Source: Phialophora verrucosa (lineage: Eukaryota > Ascomycota > Eurotiomycetes > Chaetothyriales > Herpotrichiellaceae). Taken from it: a stretch of DNA of 64,000 nt. Position numbers and translations under genes: made by a program. This document shows positions 43,473-53,561 of the stretch, piece by piece. The notes below the pieces were generated by a model. The model was not told where the DNA came from, searched no databases, and saw only the letters and a program-made list of their open reading frames with translations. Position 1 is the stretch's first letter. Each line of letters opens with the position of its first letter. The stretch lies in contig MSED01000004.1 of NCBI GenBank assembly GCA_002099365.1, positions 496,001 through 560,000 on the forward strand, read 5' to 3'.

Positions 43473-43480
43473 TTTAAATA
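43473..43480 (-). promoter_or_regulatory. TATA-like box of the FMO locus
   Basis: TATTTAAA on the minus strand, 50 bp upstream of the FMO ATG at 43423, inside the 398-bp gap to the divergent P450 relic (43822). Its position is right for a TATA element. The rest of the gap shows nothing else I can name. Confidence 0.45.
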
Positions 43481-43821
43481 CCAGCTCATCAACACGAGGC
43501 GGATATGGAATCTCAGACCATCATAACTCTCGAAAGCCTCGTGTGGTTAGTCGGATGTCCTTGAATTTGGACAAGGTTGGAGAGCGTAGTTTGAGATGCG
43601 ACGCTGCCCTCGGAGAGGTGGTGGCCGACAAAAACCACACAATGCTCCGTGGATAGCATCTTACCACCGTTTATGGTTTCTCGGAGAGTCGGGGTATGGA
43701 CAGGGCATGCTGGGGCAGTCGAGGCCGGGAGCACAAAACTCGTGACAGCCTCATGGAAAGCCCGGTCAGCACGCTAGATTCTGAAGGAGATAACCTCATG
43801 GCTATGGATCGTTGAGCTGCA

Positions 43822-44455
43822 ATGTCATTGGAAATGTTTGACAAGCAGATGGAAGTCGCAATGCTGGAAGCTGCCATCTCACGTTTCTCCTCCTCTACAG
43901 CATTGGGCTTGCTTGCCCTCGGGGGTGCCCTGTTTGCATGGTTATTATTCTGCACTTTCCAAAACTACAATCGCCTTAAACATATCCCTGGGCCACTTGG
44001 GAGCAAGCTCACCAGTCTTTGGATCACTTGGAAGTTCAACAGCGGGTCCAAGAATCTCCTCGATCTCAGTTGTCGACTTGACAAAGAATATGGACCCATT
44101 GTCCGATGGGGCGCAAACAACGTGCTGTTCAGTGATCCATCAGTTATTCCTGTGATTTACGGTACACACAATGTTTGGAGGAAGGTATCTAACACTTGTG
44201 GCAGATGAGCTTGCTATCGCCAGAGAAGCCGATAGAATACCATACATCGATAGTTGCGCTGCCGACGGAGCTTTTGGTGTCCGTCAAACCACGGCAGAGG
44301 TAGCAAGGCCGATCATCAGTGAACGTGATAGGGATAGACGGCGAAAGGAAGCTAGCAGTGGAGCGAACGTGTTGGAAATCCAGTCCTTGATGAATGAACA
44401 CGGCTTGCACGCTCTTCGTAGGCGTACAATGGGTCCGACTATTCAAAAAGTCTGA
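43822..44455 (+). pseudogene. Truncated cytochrome P450 (N-terminal fragment)
   Basis: The first 128 codons (43822-44208) are a standard fungal microsomal P450 N-terminus: a membrane anchor (ALGLLALGGALFAWLLFCTF), the proline hinge HIPGPLGSKLT, WKFNSGS, LDKEYGPIVRWGANNVLFSDPS and IPVIYGTHNVWRK, resembling the pisatin-demethylase-like class. The frame then stops. A different frame (44171-44455) continues for about 95 codons with ADRIPYIDSC, which vaguely recalls a segment near helix K, and then also stops. There is no I-helix, E-x-x-R or heme Cys loop anywhere before the next gene, so at least 350 residues are missing. It cannot bind heme. Confidence 0.75.
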
Positions 44456-44551
44456 ACGCGAGCTGGAACTAGTGAAGGATCAGGAACGAAGAATCGGTAG
44501 CTCTCACTCCTTGATACCACCTCATGATAGGGCTCTTTTCGATGCACAGCA

Positions 44552-45484
44552 TCATTTCTTGATCCAAGAGGCGACTTCATGACCCCATTCCTCCTCAGTC
44601 GCAACATCTGATCCCAGTGCCAAAGGAGGGCTGATGTGATTATGTCCCTTGATATTCAGATAATCGATCTCGATCTTTCCTGTGGCCCGCAGACTCTGCA
44701 CAAATTCTGAAGTGGTTTCGATGATATCCTCCTGATCTAATTCGCTATCCATGATCAACAAGCGCGGCCAAGTTTCAGAAGACAGTTCTCCTGTCTTTGT
44801 GCAGCGCTTGAGCGACTCGACCGGTGCAGCATTGTCCAGATCATCTCCCAGGTATCCTGCAAGACTCTGTCGGAGAGTTGGGGAAGAGGATTTGAAACTG
44901 AAAAGTGCTCCTACTACAACGGCGCCCGACAGTTTGACTCCTCCAGAACCAGCAATGATCTGTCGCCTGAAGTCCCGGAAGGCAGGCTCAAAAAGCCAAT
45001 GCACTACGTGGATTCCTCCGGCCGAGTTCCCAAAAAGGTAAATGTCTCTTTGCTGGCCTTTGTACCTGTTGGTTATCCATTTGAGCGCGGTCTCGAGATC
45101 TTCAGCGCCGGTTGGAAACTTCGCACCATGTTTGATCAGTCTGTAGTTCAGGCAGATCGTCTCTATTCCGGCTCCCTCGGCAAAAAAGTGGCCAAGGTTC
45201 TTGTAGAATAGCGGTTGCGTCTCGTTGACTTTGTCTCCGTTAACAAAGCCACCGCCATGGAGGAAGACCAGGAGAGGCCTGGAGCTGTTGTCGGATGCTG
45301 ATGGTGCTGGGGATGACGGCTGATAGATATCAAGCTCTTGGCGAGGGTGCGATCCGTAAGAGAAAGTCTCTCGCTGTGTGGATTCGATTTTTGACGCATT
45401 TTTGGCAATCAAAGGTACGTAGACCGCGTAAGTAGGTCCGACCACCTCACCAATGATTCTCCCAAAGGGTGGTAACAGGTCCAT
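44552..45484 (-). CDS. Alpha/beta-hydrolase esterase, HGGG type
   Basis: Single exon. The first ATG in frame is at 45484, giving 310 aa; codons further upstream have no ATG. Hormone-sensitive-lipase/BD-FAE-like features: the oxyanion motif FLHGGGF (about 75-80), nucleophile elbow FGNSAGG (Ser154), an acidic residue in LIMDSELDQED (about 246-252) and the catalytic His in IKGHNHIS (about 281-283). The first 25 residues are hydrophobic but do not look like a cleaved signal. Likely substrates are small esters; in this setting a detoxification or cluster-tailoring esterase is inferred. The gene appears intact and sits next to the FMO and P450 relics, a grouping that in other fungi serves oxidative breakdown (oxygenase then esterase). 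Confidence 0.85.
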   Translation of the reverse strand: MDLLPPFGRIIGEVVGPTYAVYVPLIAKNASKIESTQRETFSYGSHPRQELDIYQPSSPAPSASDNSSRPLLVFLHGGGFVNGDKVNETQPLFYKNLGHFFAEGAGIETICLNYRLIKHGAKFPTGAEDLETALKWITNRYKGQQRDIYLFGNSAGGIHVVHWLFEPAFRDFRRQIIAGSGGVKLSGAVVVGALFSFKSSSPTLRQSLAGYLGDDLDNAAPVESLKRCTKTGELSSETWPRLLIMDSELDQEDIIETTSEFVQSLRATGKIEIDYLNIKGHNHISPPLALGSDVATEEEWGHEVASWIKK

Positions 45485-47066
45485 AACGCAACAAGTAGCC
45501 AGTACAGCTTTTGGAAATAGATGAATTAAACAATATGCAATGACGCACACAAATCCTCAAATGAGAGTGGCTCTGTTGTGCTCCCGCCTGGAACAAAGCT
45601 TGCTGGGTCTCCGAGCGAGACTGATAGTCTTTTTGCAAGAAGTAGACTGTAACCCATTTAATACCGAGCTGATGCTGATGTTGGCCGGCCTTTTAAACTA
45701 CGAGGCAAACCTGACCTGTCGAATGTAGGTCAAGCTGGGATACCACCACATCTCCGAAACGCTATCGGCTTTGCCCCTGCTGGGGGACCAAACTTGGCGC
45801 CGAGGTCCGTACACTCCATCCGCGGCATTTCTGGTTGGGTACGTAAAATTGTATGGCTGTAACGTATACATCTTTGTACCTGGCCGGTATTTATGTGCAC
45901 TCGATTTTCTAGAGGTTAGTTGTAGTGAGGCTAGAGGCAGTAAGGTTGTATAGTACTTCTTAGGAACAGGCGAAGGCGATAGCTAGAGAGTAACGGTAGA
46001 TAGTTTTAATAGTGTTAGGCGTCCCAATACCACTCGGTCAAACAGGACTCGAAGCGTGAGAGAAGAGGGAGACTCTTATGCGAGAGGTGCGAGAGTTATA
46101 GGCGTCCCCTTGGCCGGCTCAGTAAGCTCCAATAGCTATTCCTGACAGTACTTTGAGATCGTTACGGTTAATGGAATCACAAGGACTTGGTCAGTTAAGA
46201 TTGGTGTGGACTGCATATACTTTACCTGCCTAGGACCTCATGCCTAAGTTCGTGTGGGCGGAACTTAGTGCCAAGATTGGTCCCAGTATATGCACCGACT
46301 CGCTCTGGGCTATTGCAACCACACTGAGCCGTTCTGCTTTGCCTCAAGGGTCCTCACCCATGAGTCTTGGAGCGGCATCCGACACTGGGATGAATAAGCA
46401 TTGAATCGTGGTAGTGGCTGAGTGAAAGCATTCGATTTTCATTTAGTTGAGCCCAAGGCCGAAAAGTGATCCGAAGACGGGGCATGGGATATCACGGTTT
46501 GAAGACTTCTACCGCGGCGGGTGCTGGCGTGGGAGGCTTCTGGCGAATGACATCGGTGTCGAGGAGTTGAGCTGCGCCTGTAAGTGACTTGCGGGCTTTG
46601 AGGAGTTTGAGCGTCAGAAGTTGAAAATGTCGGAGAGCCAATGCTGCTGGTACTCTATCTCAAGAGGCTGTAGCTTCAGAACCAGTCAACACTAAGCATT
46701 GTACGGAGTATCCTGATAGACGCTGTAAGGGCATATTCGACCGCAGAAGCAAAGTTCAGTCGATCATGTTCTTATACGTGCTGCAGTTCAGGGAGTGCAT
46801 ACAGCCCGGACTGCTTGCCTTCCCATGTACCGCCCTCCAGCGACGTCTACAGTAGTGCCGATGATGGGGGAGGGAGTTGGCGCACTGAAGAATCCTAGCG
46901 AGAGGCGATAAGCGACCCACCGTCCCTCTTTTTGTCAGGCAGGTTTAGCGAGAGCGCCAAGACCACCCACTACGCTAACCCCTAACCCCGTGCCCCTCTA
47001 TCAGACTCGGTGTACTGGTCGCGCCACGATCTCGATTCACCTTGCCATTGCTTGACCGAGTGCGCG
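45485..47066. other. 1.6-kb intergenic stretch, possibly with transposon-derived hairpin
   Basis: No coding frame is recognised. It contains an 83-bp imperfect palindrome (46212-46294), and a 24-bp segment at 45783-45808 that matches 46259-46284 in inverted orientation (GGGACCAA-x-CTTGGC core). The repeated short string AGGCGTCCC occurs at about 46019 and 46103 (and again near 53440). These may be remnants of a mobile element. The 3' part holds the promoter of the regulator at 47067. Confidence 0.4.
46212..46294. repeat. Imperfect palindrome (hairpin-forming), 83 bp
   Basis: The outer arms TGCATATACT (46212-46221) and AGTATATGCA (46285-46294) are perfect complements. Inside, GGACC (46233) pairs with GGTCC (46279) and CTAAGTTC (46244-46251) with GAACTTAG (46261-46268) around a 9-nt loop. 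Spacing between the paired blocks differs on the two sides, so the stem would have bulges. Confidence 0.7.
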
Positions 47067-49596
47067 ATGGCTGTGCCGTCTTTTGCAGATTCCAGTTCGC
47101 CCCAATCTTGGAAACGGAGGAAGCTTACGAACGCGTGTTTCGAATGCCACCGGCGAAAACAAAGAGTTGGTCACACAAGGAGCTCTACCAACCACTTCCC
47201 GAACCTCTAACGCAGGGTATAGTGTGATCGCAACCAGCCTTGCAGTAACTGCATTGCGCGTAACGTGGTTGCTAAATGTCTTTTCTCGCACCCACGATCG
47301 TAAGCAGCGGTGACCACTTTGATGCTCATTTTCACCGAGAACCAGAATCAAATTCTGATTACGCTTTGATCCAGACCATCTGATGAACCAGGCCGAGTGG
47401 AAGAGGCTGTCACCGCGCGGGTCGTGTCAGCGGCAGCAGCAGCAGCACTCGAGGGAACAGCCGAGTCGAACGCAGCGTCAGAATCCCAGACGGCCGACCT
47501 GGGCTACTCGTTGACCAAGGGAAGCAACCCCTTGGTGGATCTCAAACAGGTAGGAGTTGGACGTTTGCTTTCCAGGCATCTTGAAGTTGACTTCCTAACT
47601 CATGAACCCCAGCTTGTTCAGACGGAGAACGGGTCGCGTGCCAATTCCGCCGTTTTCGATCGCCCTGTCCAGCCACCTTGCACCACGTCAAGTGCACTCA
47701 TTGCCCGGTTTCCCTCCAGGACGACTATAAATCAGCTAGTGGCGGTTTTTTTCAACGATGTCAACTGGCAGTACTCCATTCTCGAAAAGTACTACTTTGA
47801 CTGTTTGTTTGCTCGGTGGTACGATTCCAACTTGGAAACCTTGCCGCACCTCAACCACGAAGAAATCTCGAGAGAACTTTGCTACTTTCCGGCATTATTG
47901 TTTCAGGTGTTAGCCCTAGCTATACAGTTTCTGTCATTGGACTCGCCTGTCTGGGCATTCTTATCGCAGGCTGATCTCGCTTCGTGTCGGGAATATAGTG
48001 ACATTGGAATCGAGTTGATGACGCATCTGAAAAGAGAAGATGTGGCTCTCACAACCCTCCAAACAGAGTTCCTTAGGGCGTCGTGGCTGAAGAATATTGG
48101 AAAGGGTGCGGAGGCTTGGCATAGCGTGGGAAATGCAATCCGGTTGAGTTGGTCAGAATCGACGATGGCCTCCTCCGGCTGACAAGACTTCAGGTCCGCA
48201 CAAGAGCTTGAGCTTCACCGGCAGAATGATATCCAACGGCAGGGCACGTATAGCCTCGAGACAACATTGAGTCATGTGTGGTATGAAGAGTATAAGCGAC
48301 GATTGTGGATGAACTTGTGTATATGGGATACGTAAGCTTCTCCCTCGTTGCCTTCATGCTCTTATTGACTTCCCTGATCGGAATAGATTCACATCAATGA
48401 TACTTGGCCGACCAAGGACAATACATCCTGATGACTGCGATGTGAGGGAGCCAATGGAGTGTAATATCCCGGTTAATCCACCGATCAGCGTTCCAGGCAC
48501 TCAAGAAGATTTGGGAGAGCGAGACCGACCCAACACTATTTCTCATAATCTCTTCTTGTATCGGCTCTCCAATGTATGGCATACTGTAAAAGCTCTGAAA
48601 GCCGACAGACCTTGTCCAAAGGATTACGCTGTCATTCAGCGGCTTCACAACCAAGTTAACAGTATCGTGGACAGGCTGCCACCGACGCTTCGAAATGAGA
48701 ACCCCGACAAATCATGGGACGAGGAATACCCATACCTAATCCAACAGCGAGAGGATATCCTCACCAAAGCCAACCTACTCTTGATGGCATTGCACCGTCC
48801 ACACATAGAACACCACGTCTGGAGCCGGAGAGCCGCGGTGCAAGCTGCGATCGTGATCCTCGACTCACAAAATCGATCGTTTACAAGGATCAAGCCGCAC
48901 CAATACAAGTTCTTCGGGCTGTCCTTCTACACCATACACGCATCCCTGTTGCTTTCGGTCGTAACGGCCAAGTATTTACCACAGAACAACGACGAGGTCA
49001 TTACTAGGATTGACTACCTACTGCGGCAAGCGATGGATAGGCTGACTGTTATGCATGCATACAGCCCCATTGCTCGTTCTGGTCTTGCTATCCTTAGACA
49101 GTGCCACGATGTTCTCAAGAAGCGTTGGGAGGGCAGCGCTGCGACATTAGACCTCCTAACAGGCACAGCCACCGAACTGGAAAATGTCAGGCAAAGCCTT
49201 AACATGGATGTGCCGCAAGAGGGGTTATCGAAGCAGCAACAGCAATGCCAACAACTTCGACAAGAGGACTTATTATCGTCTGATTCGGTGTCTTTATCTA
49301 CCAGGGGCTCCGCACCAATGCTTCCAGGATCCACTAACCCAAACTCTGCGCAAAGTGGTTGGACTTTTGACGTAGGAGCCGATGCAGGATTTATGCCTGT
49401 GACAGCGGGTAACCCATCTCTATATCTCGGTCCATCGACTACAGACTTTGACGAGACATATTGGATAAACTTGATCAGCCAGATGCCAGATATACCGAAC
49501 TTAGGTCCAGTGGAAGCTGACGAGATAGATGGAATAGTTGACGCACACGGCACAGAGTACGATACTGTCTGGGATCAAATCCGGCTCTATGATTGA
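47067..49596 (+). CDS. Zn2Cys6 transcription factor with fungal-specific domain
   Basis: Six exons agree in phase: 47067-47165, 47223-47299, 47375-47549, 47613-48142, 48194-48331 and 48387-49596, giving 742 aa. The zinc cluster is split by intron 1 and reads CFEC-HRRKQR-C-DRNQP-C-SN-C-IARNVVAK-C (C-x2-C-x6-C-x5-C-x2-C-x8-C), complete. Intron 1 uses a GTTGGT donor and intron 4 GTTGAG, both unusual. The regulator domain has NWQYSILEKYYFD, RELCYFPALLFQVLALA, DLASCREYSDIGIELM and RRLWMNLCIWDTFTSMILGRPRTI, the classic order. The C-terminal 200 residues are Gln/Ser-rich with an acidic end, a likely activation region. It is a nuclear regulator. Position next to the divergent hydrolase pair, and intactness while the neighbouring regulator is dead, make it a candidate local controller (inference). 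Confidence 0.87.
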
Positions 49597-49924
49597 ACTA
49601 GGGGAGTGTGATGCCTAGTTTGGAAATCCAGAACAACAACCTACTGTCACCTGTTAATTGTTAAGTGGACGTCGAGACTGAGTAGAAGACCTGATTGTGG
49701 TCACGGACGCCTCTCGTGTTCCAATACCGACGGCTCGCGGCATTTTCTCGATCTATGATGTCCTCTCTTTTGCCTCACCCAAGGCACTCGACAACCTAGC
49801 CTGGGCCTGAACTGAAAAAAAAATTGAAGAAGACGGTGTGCTTGAACGGGTTCGAGACTCATGCAGGATTGAAATGTTTCTTCAATCCCAATAACACTAT
49901 TCATCCCCCCTGTGGTTTTCTCTC
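49597..49924. other. Convergent intergenic region, nothing seen
   Basis: A 328-bp region between two converging genes; it contains an A9 run near 49815-49823. No coding frame. Confidence 0.4.
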
Positions 49925-50830
49925 TTAAGACAAATGTTCCTTGAAGAACGCTGTGACATTTTGTACCGCAGAGTCAACAAACGGAAGTTTGTCGTAAAAG
50001 TCCATATGGGTACCTTTCGGGACCACGACCTTCTTGGCGGCTACGCCGATCAATTTTTCCAGATTCTCTGTATGCCATCTGGAACCTGCATCCTCCCCCA
50101 CTATCATCAAAAGCGGCTGCGTCAAGAATATGTCTGCGAGATGGAACGCATCGAAGGTAAGTACACGCGGAAAGCTATCGTACAACATCTTATTCGCTGC
50201 CCGTGGATGCTGACATCTCGGAGTGAGGTAATAATCGTGGGCTTCTTTCATATCGTATGGAGTCTTTTCCTCCAGTTGTGGTGGAACGTAGGGAGCAGCA
50301 GCATGTTCGGCACCTGTGGTGATTTCGGCGGTCATTTGCTGGGCTGCCATCTTGAGTGTTTCGACGTGTTTCGACGGGTCTTCATCGCCGTACCATCCCA
50401 AACGAGCCGAGTCGCCGATGTTTACCATACTGATCGTCGCCACAGCCTTGAGGCGCTGATCGGCTTTTGCTGCTGCCACCGCGTAGCCGCCCCCAGCACA
50501 GATACCGAGGACGGCGATTCTCTCCGGGTCAACGCCGTCTTGCTGTTGGAGGTAGTCGACGACCGCCCAGACATCGCTGACTCGGGCCGCGGGATCTTCT
50601 AGGAAGTGAGGCTCTCCCCCACTCTCGCCCTGGTAGGAAGCGTCGTAGCAAACAGTGACGAACCCTTCTTCAGCAAGCTTTTTGGCATACAATTGTGCCG
50701 TCTGCTCCTTGACACCGCCGCCAGGATGCACAACAACGACACCTGGCCCTTTGGACGAAATCTTCGCGGAGGGCCTGAACTCAAGGCCGGCCAATCGGAT
50801 GGGGCCTTTTCCGATTGAGATCGCCGACAT
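49925..50830 (-). CDS. Alpha/beta hydrolase with Cys nucleophile elbow (dienelactone-hydrolase/Ycjy-like)
   Basis: Single exon, 301 aa. Features: VVVVHPGGGVKEQ (oxyanion region), CYDASYQGESGGEP, the elbow GICAGGGY with Cys111 where most hydrolases have Ser, PLLMIVGEDAG (strand before the acid) and GTHMDFYDK (catalytic His). The G-x-C-x-G elbow is that of dienelactone hydrolase and of fungal YcjY/S15-like acyl-transfer hydrolases. No signal peptide is seen. It is a close paralogue of the divergent gene at 51308: YQGES-x-GEP, GICA-x-GGY, LTPRCQHPRA versus RTPRAQHPRA, and FDAF are shared. The substrate is unknown; both may act on acyl or lactone intermediates of the same pathway. Confidence 0.85.
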   Translation of the reverse strand: MSAISIGKGPIRLAGLEFRPSAKISSKGPGVVVVHPGGGVKEQTAQLYAKKLAEEGFVTVCYDASYQGESGGEPHFLEDPAARVSDVWAVVDYLQQQDGVDPERIAVLGICAGGGYAVAAAKADQRLKAVATISMVNIGDSARLGWYGDEDPSKHVETLKMAAQQMTAEITTGAEHAAAPYVPPQLEEKTPYDMKEAHDYYLTPRCQHPRAANKMLYDSFPRVLTFDAFHLADIFLTQPLLMIVGEDAGSRWHTENLEKLIGVAAKKVVVPKGTHMDFYDKLPFVDSAVQNVTAFFKEHLS

Positions 50831-51307
50831 TGCGGTGAAAGCAATTCACACAAGGGAAATTTTGGTGAGGACTTACTGTTGATGGTTCTGGAGAATTGAG
50901 AAGTTCAAGGACTGACAAAACTTGGGTATGGACGTCTGTTCTCTCCTTATAGAATGAGAAGCCCACTATCGAGTATGGCGGACGCTTATATCGACGGGTG
51001 ATGTCACACCGCAGACAAACATGACTGCCAGAACCAATAGAAAGGTATGCCGATAGCTAATCGGACTAGCGCGTCGGGAATCGGACTAGCGCTTTTCCAC
51101 CCCGCAGATATCTCGCAGCGTGGACCAGGAAGTCTGTCCGATTTGCGGTCTCGTCTCAATGTACTGACACAATATGATGTCGATTGGGGCTGATGTTTTG
51201 GAAATGCTCTTAAAGCTCCCGGTTTCCGTCGTCTTATCTTCCACTTTCTGGCACGAAAGTTGTCACTCAAAAGTCAAGAACGGCACAGGATTTTAGGAAA
51301 CAGAAAG
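50831..51307. promoter_or_regulatory. Bidirectional promoter of the paralogous hydrolase pair, with repeated 14-bp site
   Basis: A 477-bp gap between the two divergent paralogues. The 14-mer AATCGGACTAGCGC occurs twice, at 51059-51072 and 51079-51092, with 20-bp spacing (two helical turns). Each copy includes a CGG triplet, the half-site recognised by Zn2Cys6 proteins, and one such regulator lies 1.5 kb away. This is a good operator candidate for coordinate control, by inference. Confidence 0.5.
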
Positions 51308-52234
51308 ATGGCGTCAACCACATTACCTGAGAACATCTCATTCGTGTCACGCAGTCTTAAACTCGCCGCACACTTCTATCGCCCTGTGCAGGGCTCTCCA
51401 GATAGATCTGGAGCCTCCATCGTCATTAGCCACCCGTGGACCTCGATCAAAGAGCAATCCCCAGCAAATTACGCCCGTGTGCTTAGCGGAGCCGGCTTCT
51501 TCTGTCTCACCTTCGACGCAGCGTATCAAGGTGAATCAGAGGGCGAGCCCAGAAATCTGGAAGATCCTTATCATCGTGTTGAAGACATCAAGTCTGCAGT
51601 CACATTCCTCACCGGCCGCAAGGATGTCAATCCCGACAAGATTGGGGTGTTGGGGATCTGTGCGTCTGGCGGCTATGCACCGTTTGCCACGCAGACAGAC
51701 CTCCGGATCAAAGCATGCGCCACCGTCGCTGCTGTATGTGTAGGAACCATGGCGCGCCGAGGTTTCGACAAGGATACGTCGGACAGGGCCACCTTACAAG
51801 CCCAACTCGAAAATGCAGCCAAGGACCGAAACAGCGACGTCACTGGCGAAGACATCCCCATCGTCCATCTCCTTCCTGAGCGAATCGAAGACGTCCCCGC
51901 CGATCTGCCCGACTCGTTCAAGGACTTGGCCAATTACTATCGCACACCGAGGGCGCAGCACCCGCGCGCAACCAACACTTGTCTACCCAGAAGCTGGGAC
52001 ATTATGGCCAACTTTGACGCCTTTGCATTCAATCAAATGATTGCACCCCGGCCACTCTTGATGATCACTGGCACGAAAGCCGCGACGAAGTGGTACAGCG
52101 AGGATGGTGTGGCCAAAGCGAACGAACCAAAAGAACTGTTTGTCGTCGATGGTCTGACTCACGCCGATTTGTATGATCACGTCGACGAGGCTGGGTCTAA
52201 ACTCGTCGACTTTTTTGGGTCCCGCTTGGGTTAA
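51308..52234 (+). CDS. Alpha/beta hydrolase with Cys nucleophile elbow, paralogue of 49925-50830
   Basis: Single exon; the frame extends upstream but the first ATG is at 51308 (308 aa). It shares the whole plan of its divergent neighbour: VISHPWTSIKEQ, LTFDAAYQGESEGEP, elbow GICASGGY (Cys118), the RTPRAQHPRATN block, NFDAFAFNQMIAPRPLLMITGT and the catalytic GLTHADLYDH. The middle lid region (about 140-200) is the most different from the partner, suggesting different substrates. Inverted gene duplication is the simplest origin. Confidence 0.85.
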   Translation: MASTTLPENISFVSRSLKLAAHFYRPVQGSPDRSGASIVISHPWTSIKEQSPANYARVLSGAGFFCLTFDAAYQGESEGEPRNLEDPYHRVEDIKSAVTFLTGRKDVNPDKIGVLGICASGGYAPFATQTDLRIKACATVAAVCVGTMARRGFDKDTSDRATLQAQLENAAKDRNSDVTGEDIPIVHLLPERIEDVPADLPDSFKDLANYYRTPRAQHPRATNTCLPRSWDIMANFDAFAFNQMIAPRPLLMITGTKAATKWYSEDGVAKANEPKELFVVDGLTHADLYDHVDEAGSKLVDFFGSRLG

Positions 52235-53561
52235 GTTTGCCTCCTTCACAGATCGAGGTAATTAGGCATTATAGTTGTCATATAGTATAAGATGGTCGGC
52301 TTGCTTAACAGACCTAATTGCCGTTTATCCAAGTGCCAGTGCTCGCTATGGTGGATAAAAGGCTCGATAAAAGTATATGGGGACTCCGACGACAAGTTTA
52401 GAAAAGGACATCATCTCGAAAAACGTGGTTCAGTTCCAATATAAAATAAACACATTCGTCTTGAGCCTACAGTATCACGACTCGCTTTGGGCTTTTGTGG
52501 TCGGACGTATGGGAAGGTTCGGTCCGCTTATGGGTCTAGTAAGTATGGGGTGCTGGTCACCGGGACGTACAATACATATCGCGGCCACCAAACTTGGCAA
52601 CCAAATTATGAGGCACGAACCTTGGTAGTTCATCTTGGTATCGTACATAGTTTTTGCAGGTAAACCACATCAAAGGTCATGAGATATTATGCACATTACA
52701 GCTTGCACTTCCCAATTACGAATCGACCTCGGTATCGCCCTTTTTGTATGGGAAGTTGTAGTATTTGCAAAGTCAGCCTTGCATAGCAGCATTGTGTGCC
52801 TGGGCTTGCAAACGCGCTGGGTGCATAGTACCAGGCCTAGATCTGTCCCAGGACAACTCGCCTGGGACAACTCTCCCAGAGAATGGCGCGTATTAGGACG
52901 TCCCACGAGACTTGTCTCACATGCTCTCGCCCCTGGCTTTCGTCCTACGGTAGTTTCTGTCTTGTTGCTGAAGGCACCCCGGGCGAGCCAACGTTCCAAG
53001 ACATACGGGCTGGGACCCATTAAATCCTGAGAATACGCTCCCAGCCCGTTCAGCACCCCATGACTTCTACCATCCCAGAAATGGTGTCCTAGCTAACCGA
53101 CCGCGATAGGACGTTGATTTCCGGCGCCGTGAATACCTGGGAATCACCACTGGTGCGGCCCTCTCTTCGGTGTCTCCAGCGGTTGTGAGAGGTTGAAATG
53201 AGTTCTGCAACTAGCAAGTCTAGATACCTAGTGTCATGAACGGGGTTCAGACAGGCATATAAGCTAAGAGGTCCAAGATCGGGGCATGATTTGCCATGAT
53301 TTTCAGTCTTTTTGAGCGATCCCCAGGGGCTGTGGACCTCTTGCTCACAGCTACCCTTACGGTAGGGAGAGGTAAGACTATTGCAGCGACTAAGTAGAGC
53401 AGGTTATGCCACCGAAATACGATGTGAGATAAGTGCTTTAGGCGTCCCGAGGATAGTATAGACCACGACGACGGCGGTATGAAAGAGAGGACGGTATTGG
53501 GCGTTGGCTCGTTCTCTAAGGTCCCGAGGATTCAAACACGATAAGAACACTCCTAGAGGAC

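Noticed and set aside
46975..46990. CTAACCCCTAACCCC as interstitial telomere repeat
   Set aside because: Only two imperfect units; too short to separate from chance.
47166..47240. Stop codon inside the zinc cluster of the 47067 regulator, suggesting a pseudogene
   Set aside because: The acceptor is the later GGTATAG (ending 47222), not GCAG before it. With this choice the six cysteines have perfect spacing and the whole 742-aa frame is open.
48143..48193. Premature stop after GNAIR in the same regulator
   Set aside because: A GTTGAG...TTCAG intron fits in phase and leads directly into SAQELELHRQ, as in related regulators.
49815..49860. tRNA-like string GGGTTCGAGACT
   Set aside because: No matching acceptor stem, D arm or anticodon arm can be folded around it.
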